Shown: positions 33,585-44,900 of the stretch, in pieces
How the letters are laid out: each line of letters begins with the position of its first letter
Position numbering within the stretch: position 1 is the stretch's first letter
Source: Diadema setosum
Lineage: Eukaryota; Echinodermata; Echinoidea; Diadematoida; Diadematidae
Length of the DNA: 64,000 nt
Assembly (NCBI RefSeq): GCF_964275005.1
Contig: NC_092701.1
Span: 31,311,919-31,375,918, forward strand
Direction of reading: 5' to 3'
Notes under the pieces: model-generated
Told to the model about the DNA's origin: nothing
The model's database searches: none
Seen by the model: only the letters and a program-made list of their open reading frames with translations
Program-made: the position numbers and the translations under genes

Positions 33585-34149
33585 TAGTATGTTAAAAAAA
33601 AAAAAAAAATACAACGGGGCCCTCCGCAATGATATCTTTAAAAATAGTGAATCAATCTAAATACATATTCAGGGCATGAAACTATAACTCATTGCCCACA
33701 TCTTACAGAAAACCTCATTCGATTTGCTTCAGTGGTCAAAGAGAAATGAGGAATTTTGTATAGAGGATGTCGGGAATCTCTTCTGTCCAAGTTCTGTATG
33801 TTTTCACACACAAGGGCATCGAAGTGCTAAACTTGGAAGAATCAGACTCATGACATGCTTTACAACAATCCACATTTCTCTGTGACCGCTTAACCAAATT
33901 GAATGGGGTTTTCTGCAAAATAGAGCTAAGATGTTATATTTCAAGACCCTGAAGTAGCCCCTGGATAGGTTGATCATATTTGGTGTTATCAATTCAAATC
34001 TCTAATTATAATTTTTTGGGCGACTTACTGCAGTATGTCCCAAAAAAATTACAGTCAGATTTTCGCATTGATAACACCCATTATGATTAATTCTTTTAAA
34101 TGCTACTTCAGGGTCTTAAAATATACCATTTTAGCTCTATTTTGCAGAA
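33585..34149. mobile_element. Truncated mariner-like foldback MITE
   Basis: Begins just after a TA (33583-33584) and carries the family sequence 'acaacggggccctccgcaatg', the mid-element hairpin 'ttttgggcgacttactgcag' / 'cagtatgtcccaaaaaaatt', and part of the second arm, where it stops at 34149. The full-length copy is at 58.26-59.17 kb. In copy B of the duplication the same TA site is empty (34955-34956). Confidence 0.8.
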
Positions 34150-34251
34150 AGAGTATCCAGAAAGAGGAGTGGGATGTACCATGTGAATGTGCCAAGTGTC
34201 GGGATAGTGAGACAATCTTTGCATCCTGGTTACTATGGATTTTTTAGATCC

Positions 34252-34272
<21 letters not shown>

Positions 34273-34288
<16 letters not shown>

Positions 34289-34956
34289 ATGTGTGTGTGT
34301 TTGTGTATGTGCACAAACAGTGAGGCCAAACCCTCCTGAAGTTCTATGCCAGTTTTCTCACTCATTTCAGTTTGGTGGGAACATCCAATTTGAAGGAGTT
34401 GTACTGTCTAATTTTCATGGCCTGAACTGAATGGAAAAAAAAAGCTAGCAGTATTCTTGTGTCAGTTTTGTGATGCAAGGTCACACACGTGAGTGGAAAG
34501 CTCTAGAGGTTTAAGTTTGTTTTGAGAGATTCCTCTTCCAAAGTGGAGATGATGAGTACAGAAGTTTGTGAGAATTTATTTTGATTTGAGCTTTATGTGA
34601 CAATCCCATGTTCTATCGGTCCATCTGTTTCCATGCAAAAAGAGGTTTGTTTTTTCAGATTAAAGAAAATGCACAAATGGCCTCATGTAAATACAATTCA
34701 AATGATTCTGACAAAAGTAGTAGGACATAACATGTACCTGGTCTATGAGATACACAAGACATAATTATGTGTACCTAATCACACTATTCTAGAAGAATAG
34801 TGTTCCAAAAAACTACAATATTTGTTTCCCATTCACTTTAGAATCCCAAACTTAAGAATTACAATACTGGTATGTACGGTGTATGTAGAAAATTGCTCTT
34901 TCAGAAAATGTAAAAAAACAACTAAAGATTAACTGTCACCTATTTTACACATTGTA
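34273..34956 (+). repeat. Segmental duplication, copy B
   Basis: The partner of 32868-33584. It continues beyond 34956 into 'ttttgagtccttgtg', which copy A lacks because of the insertion. The region around 34.78-35.02 kb also resembles the TIR element at 52.39-53.08 kb ('ctctttcagaaaat', 'gtgtgacttttt'). Confidence 0.9.
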
Positions 34957-35314
34957 TTTTGAGTCCTTGTGTAAAATTAGGTTGTGTGACTTTTTGTTGG
35001 TTTTATGATTCATGGTCACCAATATGCTGAGGAGTCATGTTAATGCATATGCAGAGGTTTTGTAAACTATCCCTCTCTTCTTCATTTCCCTTTCTGTTGT
35101 TTCAATCTAAAGTGCAAGATAGAGTTCATTTCGCTCGTAGAAAACAACCAAAAAGCAAAATTAGAAATGTGAAAAAGAGATTGAATTACTCTGTGTGGTA
35201 ACTTCTTGAGTGGAAAAAGCAATCATGATAATATCCAAAATGTATCTGGTCACTTCAGTCACACCCAGTATAAGTGTTCAAGGAAAATAGGGTGTGTATT
35301 TGAAGAGCTTGCTT

Positions 35315-35364
35315 CCAAAAGGCACTAAAGCCATCACTTATCAATGGATTTTAGTGCCTTTTGG
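35315..35364. repeat. Short hairpin
   Basis: CCAAAAGGCACTAAA and its exact complement are separated by 20 nt. It is probably the core of a dispersed repeat. Confidence 0.85.
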
Positions 35365-36489
35365 TTGAAAGTGCTTCAATTTTGTCTGTGTTTAGTTTCA
35401 TTTTGAAAAGGCATGCATCAGAAAAGGGGGATTCCACTCTGCCCCAAGCTGTTGCCAGGGGTCATACCGTTCCAGGCCGGTTAAGGAACTGGTATAATTC
35501 TGTTGCTAATGGCAACCAGCTGTTGTGTGTTACTTGTTTCATGCGATCTTTGTAGCTTCTTTGATATGTCATGCTTGGAAGTGTGGCTCTCATGCCAATT
35601 TGCCAACTTACGATTTTATGCAAACCTGTGTAATGATTGAGGCTTACCAACAACTAATGCAAGCTAGCAGAATGAATGAAATGATTTCTGAATATGTACA
35701 GTTATCATACAGAACATGCACCAATACAGATTAAATTATGTGTGTGTGTGTGTGTCTGATGCATTGGGCCTATACATTGTACGTACATATTTATAGGTAT
35801 GACTTTATATCACGCAATGTATTAGGAGATGGGCCCTTTTGTTGAAATGTGACGGCATTGTCTCTCTAATGGCAGTTTAAATTGTATACAGCCCATTGTT
35901 GAGCAGCATATTGATGTTGCTTTCTGAGCACTGAACAATGGGAATGTAGATTTGTGTAATATTGATTGTGACATATGATAATGTCATACACGCTGATTGT
36001 CAAACAATTGCCGAGATGGAATTAAGTAATGAATATCATTTGAATTTGAGTGTCTGCTATTAACAGTACAGCTTTAGGGTGACATAATGCTCTTATTCAT
36101 TGCTTTCAGTTTCCCCTTTGCAAGGCATGCCCCCCCCCCCCCCCCCATCTATGCAAAAACGAGTAGGCTGTCGCAACTGGAGGGAAGCGATATATTGTCG
36201 AAATCACTGATACATGTACTGAAGGACCAGTGTGCCCTGCCAAAAGAAAGAGTTATGTTGATTATATTGTAAAACTCCCATGCTTTTTGTTTCAACATGG
36301 CTAATAGTTTCATCGTGAACTGTAGCTTTGGTGTTTCTCAATGTTCAAAGCAAAACACTATAAATATTATGTGCTACGTGGTCTTCAGTAATACCTACAT
36401 TCTTCCCCTTCCCCCTGAATGACAAGAAAAGTTGTGAGTGACAGCACACTCCCCTTACAACTAAAGTCATCAGGACTGGCAGTTTGTTT

Positions 36490-36493
<4 letters not shown>

Positions 36494-36531
<38 letters not shown>
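36494..36531. repeat. (TG)n microsatellite
   Basis: A pure TG run of about 38 bp. Confidence 0.95.
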
Positions 36532-36534
<3 letters not shown>

Positions 36535-37193
36535 CTTTTTCGTTATACAGTGTCAACATTTTGCAATTAGTGAACAGTTAAGTATAGAAAGACAGATAGA
36601 TGATAATTTTGGAACCTGATTTTTACTTCGTTGCAAAGAGAATTTCACAGAAACCATGTTTGTTATTAATGGGAGTGCACTGTATTTATAGTGCATTGTT
36701 TCATAGATCTTTCTATAATTATTCACTTTATCCACATAATCATGTTTGGAAAACTTCCCTATAAAGGACCTAAATGTGAAAAGAAGTCAGTTTGTGAACT
36801 ATAAATGCATTGTTAACAAATACACACATTACACAAATAAACGAATCCAGCTGCATGGTTACAAGCAACTGGAACTTCACAAAGTGCAGACAAATGAAAC
36901 AAGTTTTGAAGGACCCGTGCTTTATTCACACTATATACAAACACAAATTTATCTTTTTGTCACAATATAATTTATGGAAATGTATATACACACAAACATA
37001 TGAGTTGCTGGAGTAAAGCTGTACCACTTACCACTTGGAGTACAGACCACAGCAATCGTAGTCAAGATTTGCCTAGACTCTGCAAATCGGACGTGTAGCT
37101 GGTGATCTGTAGCCTAATAGTCTTGTATTAAACTTATGTGGTGTTAGAAAACAGGGGAGGTACATATAAATGGGGAAAAAGCAGATTATGCCC

Positions 37194-37625
37194 TTAAAGG
37201 GGCATAGTCCCGGTAGTGTAGAGGGCGCTGTTGATGATACTGCCGAGCACCATTAGCTTTGATACGAAGATACCCGAAGTTGAGCTGTCATCAAGAGTAA
37301 AGTGCGTAGGTGTTGCTAAGTAACGTTGCCTTCGTTGTCTTCTCTGCGCATCGCGCAGTCTGTAGTAATGCCAGGGTGCGTGCATAATGTGCTTGTTATT
37401 ATGACATCACAAAAGAAGTTTGCTAAAGCTGTCATCCCCCTCAGCCGAATCATGAGCCGAACTGTGATCCGACCACTGACTACACTGAATCGGACTTCTT
37501 CGGACTCGGGAAAGTGGGCCAAAGTGTAAGCGCTAAGAGGAGTCAATAGCGTAGGTCTCTATAGGAAACTAGCGCCGTGCGCCCGCGTACGCATTTGACA
37601 AAACACCGGGACTATGCACCTTTAA
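37194..37625. mobile_element. MITE family D with TTAA target duplication
   Basis: Element 37198-37621 (424 bp), TTAA at both ends, inverted ends AGGGGCATAGTCCCGG and AGGTGCATAGTCCCGG. It is more GC-rich than its surroundings. A short open frame inside (about 37365-37529) has no recognisable domain. Confidence 0.85.
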
Positions 37626-40185
37626 ACTACAGTCGGTTCTAGGTAGGCTGGATTTTTTTTTTCTTGTTTCACACTAAGCATGAGCTACATTTAAGAAAGT
37701 GGTGTGATATGATAGTTTTTGAAAGTGAAAATGACTACACTTAAATTTCCTTTTGGGAGCACTTTGCCACACCATCACAACATCATCCTACTTGAGTGCA
37801 AAATACCAAGAACTCACGGTAATACTCCCTCTTTGTCTCGGCCGCTCTTCAAGAGGATCAATTCTCTTCCCTATATCATTACCAGCTTCTTAAGCTGGCC
37901 ATTTTCAAGTCATTTCATTTTCAATCTTTCAGTTTTCTAAACATGGTCAAAAGTAGCAACAACATTCAATGACACAAGTCAGTAATAATCAAAACAGTCT
38001 CTTAAAAAATAAAAAATAAAATAAAAAAAAAAACATCAGTGACTGCATCCATCGCAAATTGCTGTGGACGGAAGGGAGAAGTGGGTTTCACAAATACAAA
38101 CATTAACCACAGTTCTACAATGCGATGTTTCATCTGATTTCTTTAATTTGGTTTGCTGTGTCACAACATTGACTCATGGTCCCAGAAGAGAATCTAAAAT
38201 TCAGTTCTACAAAACTAATTATCCATATTTCTTTTTTTTTGAGAGAAATTAATGGAAGGATGCCTGTCAGCCTTCAATGGAAATCCATAAAGTAAAACCT
38301 GAAACAGTTTCTATTTTCTTCTGAAATTCTAATTCGGACATTTTAACTGAAATTCCACACAAAAAAGTCTGTACCAAATGACAATTGTAGCTGAGCTATC
38401 ATAGAAATACTTAATTAGGGCTTGGTATAACGAGATATGGGACTAAACAAGAATTAATGTCAACAGAAGTATTGTCCATTCGAAATTGTTGCTCGGAATG
38501 CTTAAAAAACGTTTGGCCCAAGAATCATCCTCTCAACAAGGTTAAGGATGTTTCTGTACTGCAATGTAGGCCATTCTGCCATATCCTGTTAGCACCCACT
38601 GTGCACATCAACAAGCAGTTCACCCTTTCTGGACTACAGAGGGCAGTATCTCCACAATATAACCACGCTGCTCACTCGCCTTCTCTCTTCTTTCTCTCTC
38701 ACACTCTCTGTTTATGCAACAAGAGCAGGAAATACAGAGAGATGAATATTCATGCCACACACCTGTGAATGTACAAAATCAGATTTTAACACAAGCTGTA
38801 ATAATCTTGGTTGCAAATCACGAAAAATACTCACTTGGTTAGGATAAGAGACATATAACTTCATCTCAAAATGTACGCTTACTCTGGAATGATATCATCA
38901 GAAATGCACATGTTCTATTTATGACCGTTTGTCTTCCTCACTTAACTGGCAGCCTTTACTTAGAAAATACATTGTATGCCACATGCATCACAATTACCTT
39001 TAACCAAGATTCAAGATGGCAGATTCCTAATCCTCATTGAGCCTACGATTATCATTGCTATTCACCATAGAAAAGAGAAAGGAGTACATTATATACCGCA
39101 CACAAACAAAACTCAAGTTTCTGTCACAATCCAGGCTGCATCTGCCACAGACATGGCAAACCCTGGGGAAAGGTGAAACTTTGAGATTAAAAATGGAACC
39201 ATGGCAACACGACTCGAGTTGCTATGCCTAATAATCACAGAAACGTTTGCCAAATTGCCAAGTACAATGGATAGAACCTGACAGGTTTTCCCCCCTAGCT
39301 TCCCCGGGGCTGTGAAATCCTGCGAACATCTTGAGAATTACCTACACCCTTTCAATTGAGTGAATCATAATGAAATGAAAATACACATGCATATATCCAT
39401 AAAAGGGCACTAAAGTTGAGGAATACTCGTTCATGATTGGCTAATGGCGCCAGAAAAGTTTGTTACGTCTTTTGTTAAAATTTGTTGCAATGTTCACTCT
39501 TCCAATTGTGTTGAAATGCTACGCCCACTGGCTATATATGATGCAAGTACTGACCACTTGGAAAAAAATAGCTCATTTTGGTGGATAGTGTCTTCCTCTT
39601 CTTTCCTGCAAAATCCACTTGCTTATTTCAGGATCATAATTTCTGATACAGTCAATGATTTGTCACAATATAAGAGTAAAAGTAAAGTGTAACAGGAAAA
39701 GTTGAAAATGACACAAGTAAAAGATGAGAAATTTTGGTAGTGATCTGGGAATTTTCATGAATTTTGGAAGGATTTTTTAAATAATTTGGCAAATAGGGTC
39801 ACGAGTTCAAGCGGCATGTATTTGAGGTTTGCATAATGCATACCAAAGCATGAACTCTGCTCAAGGAGCCACGCAGCCAACTGGAATCTGATGAGGTAAG
39901 CACTCTCTGCTTTTGTTTTCTTTCTTTTTGTTTTCTTTTTTTAGCTATCATTGTGGAATTTTCAGCGTGCTTGTATGGGTGGAAATGAGTTGTTTGGCAG
40001 AGGTCTGCACTCTCACAGTGTTTTCTATTTTTGTTTGTTTTTGTTTTTGTCTTTGATTTTCTTGTCAGGGATGGGCAAACCCTATTATGGGAGACTGAGG
40101 GTGGGAAGTGTGATATTGTCACCACAAACATACTGCCCCAGCACCAATAACTATTACAGGTAATTGTGATCCCTGTATAAAGCTC

Positions 40186-40265
40186 TTAACCCATTGACGA
40201 TGAGCTCATTTTGCTATTTTCCCATAGATATGGGTATACTCTGGACTAGTCTGCAACAGGGTAAA
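40186..40265. mobile_element. Decayed short TTAA MITE
   Basis: 'TTAACCCATTGACGATGAG' and 'tttcccatagatatgggtatac' resemble the intact hairpin element at 54070-54162. The right end is degraded. Confidence 0.5.
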
Positions 40266-41028
40266 TAGCAAACAACACTGAGGAAAAGATGGTGCTCACA
40301 ATGATAAAAAGAAGACTGCAGTCATTTATCAGACACACCTTAGACACTGAGGTAATGGAATTCTTACGCACTTAATCACTACATCATTTTGGTTAAGCCA
40401 TTGAAATGCAAAGAATATCAAATATCAAATATCAAACCAATATCAAATATTTCTCGTGAAACAAAGTCATCAGAGAGAATGAAATCAATTTGAGATAAAA
40501 AGTCTGCATTCGTTTTCCAAAACACCGCAAAGAATTCAATTTGAAGAACTCATTGAAGTTCCATTTTGACAAGAATATCAATCTTTAGCATTTGGAAATT
40601 AAAAGTTTGGTCAACAAAGCTTGTGCAAGAATCCTTGCAGTCCACAAAATATATAATACAATAAAAAAGACATTCTGAAATATCACCATCATTACACAAG
40701 GAAATGTAATCATTAAACACTTTCCACTAACGTCACTTTGAGCTTTGGCAATGTGCTTACACGGACATACTCTTACATCAAATTTCACAGTAAATCAGAT
40801 TGACAGTATTAAAGAAGGTGATATTCTAATAGTGACTGGCTTCTCACAAGGGTTACAGGCAGCTCATTACATTTCAGTGTGACACCGTCAGAGCTCACAC
40901 AGCTGACATTCTGTATGGGCCTTTCTACCGCTACTGAATTCAAACACTACCGGCAGTAATTCTCAGTGACAGTTGAGAACAGGGACAAAAACAATGTGCC
41001 CAATGCAACTTGAAATAGAAGTCAGAGC

Positions 41029-41240
41029 TACTGTAAAACAAGATATTTTCGTTGCATGAATTTTTTTTTGAGAATTGGAGCCGACGGCCTTTTCCGCCCA
41101 TGAAATTTTTGCGAGTTACCTCTAACATTCAATGCATATAGTGTAGACAAGAACTTTCACATGCATTTTAATTTCGCAAATCTTGGCTCTCACGAAATTT
41201 GTGAATTTGAAATGTTCGCGAACATTCCTCGTTTTACAGT
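41029..41240. mobile_element. MITE with CTGTAAAAC ends
   Basis: Inverted ends CTGTAAAACAAGATATTTTC and (complemented) CTGTAAAACGAGGAATGTTC bound about 209 bp (41031-41239). TA precedes the left end. No coding capacity. Confidence 0.65.
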
Positions 41241-41818
41241 GCCATATCCCAGACCCTGATACAATTCCTACAGGCAAACAAGCAACCACATGTTAAGACC
41301 ACAGGAAGGCACTACCGTGCAGTCAGGGGAATTGTGATATATTGGATAATGAATAAAGCACTAAAGATTTCACAAAATCAGGGAGTATTGCCACCCCATC
41401 CAACCTCCCCCCCCCCCCCACCAAAAAAAAAAAGAAGAAGAAATGCTAGGAAAAAAAAAAAACACGCAAGAGTAAAATCAGACTAGTACATGTGCTCAGA
41501 CTGGCTTGAATTCTATAGAAGTTAGACATGTTTGATGAGAATACTGCACAAAGTGAAACCACCAAAGTTTTTGCATGAATACAGTGCAGGGGCCAGCCTT
41601 TCCAGACACTGGAGTACAGCCTTTGCAGTACTGGAGATGCATTGGACATGCCAACGCACATGCAGGCCACTCTGCTTCGGACTGGGCATGTGGAGCATTC
41701 CACTTGTGGTGACGACAAATGAGAGGTAAGGGATAAAGGAGAAGGGAGGAAAAAGAGAAGAAAAAGGTGGAATGAGGGCAAGTTGGTGGGAAGTTTATGA
41801 TGTGGGGCTACCGCGTCT

Positions 41819-41962
41819 TCACTCTATTTCCCCAAACTCGAGGAACAGTGCCCTCACATCAAGCATGGAGGCCAGGTCCAGGATTTGCTTGTGCAGCAGG
41901 GTGCTCTCCAGAATTTCGTGCCCAAGCAGGTTTGGGAGGCATCGCGGGTAGTAGCTCTCGTC
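41819..41962 (-). CDS. SCAI: SCAI last exon and stop
   Basis: A 144 nt exon, phase 0 entry, TGA at 41821-41819. It encodes DESYYPRCLPNLLGHEILES, then LLHKQILDLASMLDVRALFL, close to the vertebrate ILELASILDVRNVFF block. The extreme C terminus (EFGEIE) differs. Confidence 0.93.
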   Translation of the reverse strand, partial: DESYYPRCLPNLLGHEILESTLLHKQILDLASMLDVRALFLEFGEIE

Positions 41963-44900
41963 CTGTGAAAGGAGAAGGCAGACGAAGATGGAGTGTGTGA
42001 AAACTGAAGATGCCTTCCCCTTGATGGAAATGTTCTCTTCCGCTGAGAGGTACGCGAGGCTACTGACAGTAAGAGCACTTCCCTTTCATCGACATCACAT
42101 TTGGTTTATACTACAGCAAAGGACTAGACCCTAACTTAATTCAGCTTAATCCAACAATCTTCATACACTATATCATTGCAACTGATTGACAAATTGTCCT
42201 ACATTAATGTAAATAAGCACTGAATTGATCAGTGTTTTAGTAGTAGCCATGATAAAAAATTATGGGCATACATACTCGAGCAGGATTCGAACCTACAACC
42301 TCCTGATCACTATATTATTACACCTATACAATAACATTTTAATTGAAAGTATGGTGATCTTTCATCTTGACCTTCAATCTTAAACCAGTCATTTCATGCA
42401 TACAATATGTATCGCCATTTCCATTCTTTCTATTACATTGTATATCATGTAGCCACTGGGCATTCCTGGCTAATGTTATAGCAAGACTCGACATTGTTAG
42501 CCAACATTCAGAGATCTCTACCCACAATTAAATCTAATCAAAGCCTAATGCAGCATACTTTGGCAAAATACAGCACATCAAGAAAATCTATCAACAGGTT
42601 TCTTTAAATTGTAAACAACATCTACTGTGATTCATATAAATTCTGACTTACATGACAGAATCAACAACACACAATTACATCCATGCAATTAACTTATTTT
42701 TCTTTGACTAAGCCAATCTTTTGACTTGTGCAAGGTCGATTCAGGCAGTTGACTGTATGTTGGGAAATGCCTTTTTCTGTATGACACAGTGTCATTTAAT
42801 ATAAATTAATATCTAATAATAATTACTTTGATTTTGATTACTGGCATCATAACTATAATCACCAAATGGAGTAAAACTATCATCATTATTTCATTATTAC
42901 CAAGATATTGCACTGTAAACAACCTTGTTTCTTATCACACTTTGTGACTTGTGTTTTCTAGTAAGAAGACGAGGGGTCTCGCAAAAATTACACATGGGCC
43001 ACCTACCTTGAATCCCCGGTGGTATCGCAGCACAGCATAGCAGAAGATGTAGCGGGTCACCAGTAGCCGTAGGAACTCGTCACTGAAGAACTGCTTGTAG
43101 ACATGGTCTGCAAAAACACATAATGGCTTTCGTCAAAAATTTGCAACACACTTGCTCGCTTCACTGGCAAATTTATTCACGCATTAGTTTGAAGAAGTCA
43201 AAAATTGTCAATATTTATTACACAACTGGGGAATGGTTCTTAAACTTCTGCAGAAGTCCTCATTTGAACACTCATTTACAATGGATTACTATAGGATATG
43301 TGTTCCTTGTCTGCTTTTCTAGCTTCAGTATACGAACACATTGCTTTAAGGACAATCAGTCTCCTAGATCTTTGGGGTGGGGGGGGGGGTTCAAATTGAC
43401 CTACTCCATGACCTAGTAAAAACTTGCTGTGAAATAAGCCACTTGATATAGCATTATATCAATCAATACATTGGCACTATTTTGGGGGCAAGTACTGATA
43501 TCTTTCACGCGAGCAAAAATTGCCCATCTGGCGAAGAGAAAGAAAAAAATGATGTCACACCCTGTCCTACAGAGTTTTACACCCTTCTGCCTCTGCTTAG
43601 GCGTGACAGATTTAATTTCACGAGCGTTCGGCCGCATGGGGAATGCTCGCGTTCCTCCTTTTGTTAGGGGACGCCCCTATTCCTCCTGCGTGCAGAATGG
43701 GGGGCTTAATCCCTCTATTCATCAGCCTAATGAGGGCGTTCCTTGGACGCAACAGAACGGACTTGCTCACAAGTCGCATTCATGGCGTTCCTTTCCGCTT
43801 TAGGAACGCAAGGATTATCCCAACCACGTGCCTTCCGCGCACGGCTTCACCTATGAAAAGAACAATTTGCGCCGGCAAGTGCACAATTTACGGTGGACGC
43901 CAGAATTCCACATCGTTCTTGCCAGTTAAAAATAAATCGCGTGGCAAAAAACAGGGTGAGAAAAATCGCGCACTTCAGACAGTTTACAAACGATTGCGAC
44001 TCCACATGCATTTTTAATCGTCAAGTACAGTCGCCTACGCTACGGAGTAACATTGCACCAGTTCGCAAAATTCTCTCGACTCGCAGTTTCCAAGCGTCAT
44101 GAACAGGGCTGGTATTCCAAAAGTTTTGCCAAAGTTTTGCGATTATTCACAAGCAATAATTCACAAGCGAGAAGTTGCATTCTGGTTTACTTTTCGATGA
44201 CATTAGTCAAGGCTCGACACTTACGGTGGCCCGGTGGCTCGGGGCCACCAAAAACGCACGTCGGGCCACTAAAAAAGTCGGATGTTTGCCTTTACTTTCG
44301 AAAATGAACAGCGGTAACAATCGGCTCCGTAAGATGCTAAAATAAATGTCATATGTTTGCTCTTAATTTTGGAAATGAATAACGGTAATATTCGACTCCG
44401 TATGATACTAAAATAAACGTCGGATGTTTGCTTATACTTTTGGAAATGATAACGGTAAGAGTCAGCTCCGTACGGTGCTTAGATTAATGTCAGATAATGT
44501 TGATTTTGCATTCGGAAATGAATTAAGGATAACATTCGGCTCCGGAAGATGCTGAAATAAATGTCGAATGTTTGCTTTGACGTTCGGAAATGAATAATAA
44601 TAATATTCAACTCCGTATGATGATAAAATAAATGTCTGATGTTTGCTTTTATGTTCGAAAATAAATAGCAATAACATTCAGCTCCGGAAGATGCTAAAAT
44701 AAATGTCGAATGTTTCCTCTGACGTTCGGAAATGAATCAGAGTAATATTCAATTCCATACGGTGATTAAATAAATGTCGGATGTTTGCTTTACTTTCGAA
44801 AGTAAATAGCAATAACATTCAGAAGATGCCAGAATAAATGTCAGATGATTGCTTTTACTTTTGGAAGTGAATAGCAGTAACATTCTGCTCCATACCATGC

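Larger units (their letters stand above)
32020..41818. other. Interval between the convergent RPL7A and SCAI genes
   Basis: No coding exon is supported. It contains a 0.7 kb direct duplication, a mariner-like remnant, microsatellites and several MITEs, listed separately. Part of it should be the SCAI 3' UTR on the minus strand. An AATAAA on that strand at about 36919 is one possible end, but no transcript evidence is available. Confidence 0.4.

Noticed and set aside
37326..37529. A THAP-like or other DNA-binding protein coded inside MITE D
   Set aside because: The short frame has too few Cys/His in the right spacing and no other domain landmark.
42276..42345. A tRNA gene on the minus strand
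   Set aside because: Only the B box and T-arm look right; there is no matching acceptor stem or A box.
43471..44017. Overlapping frames at the left end of the 5.7 kb unit as a transposase
   Set aside because: They are short, in different frames, lack catalytic acidic-residue or zinc-finger motifs and overlap GCGTTCC subterminal repeats.
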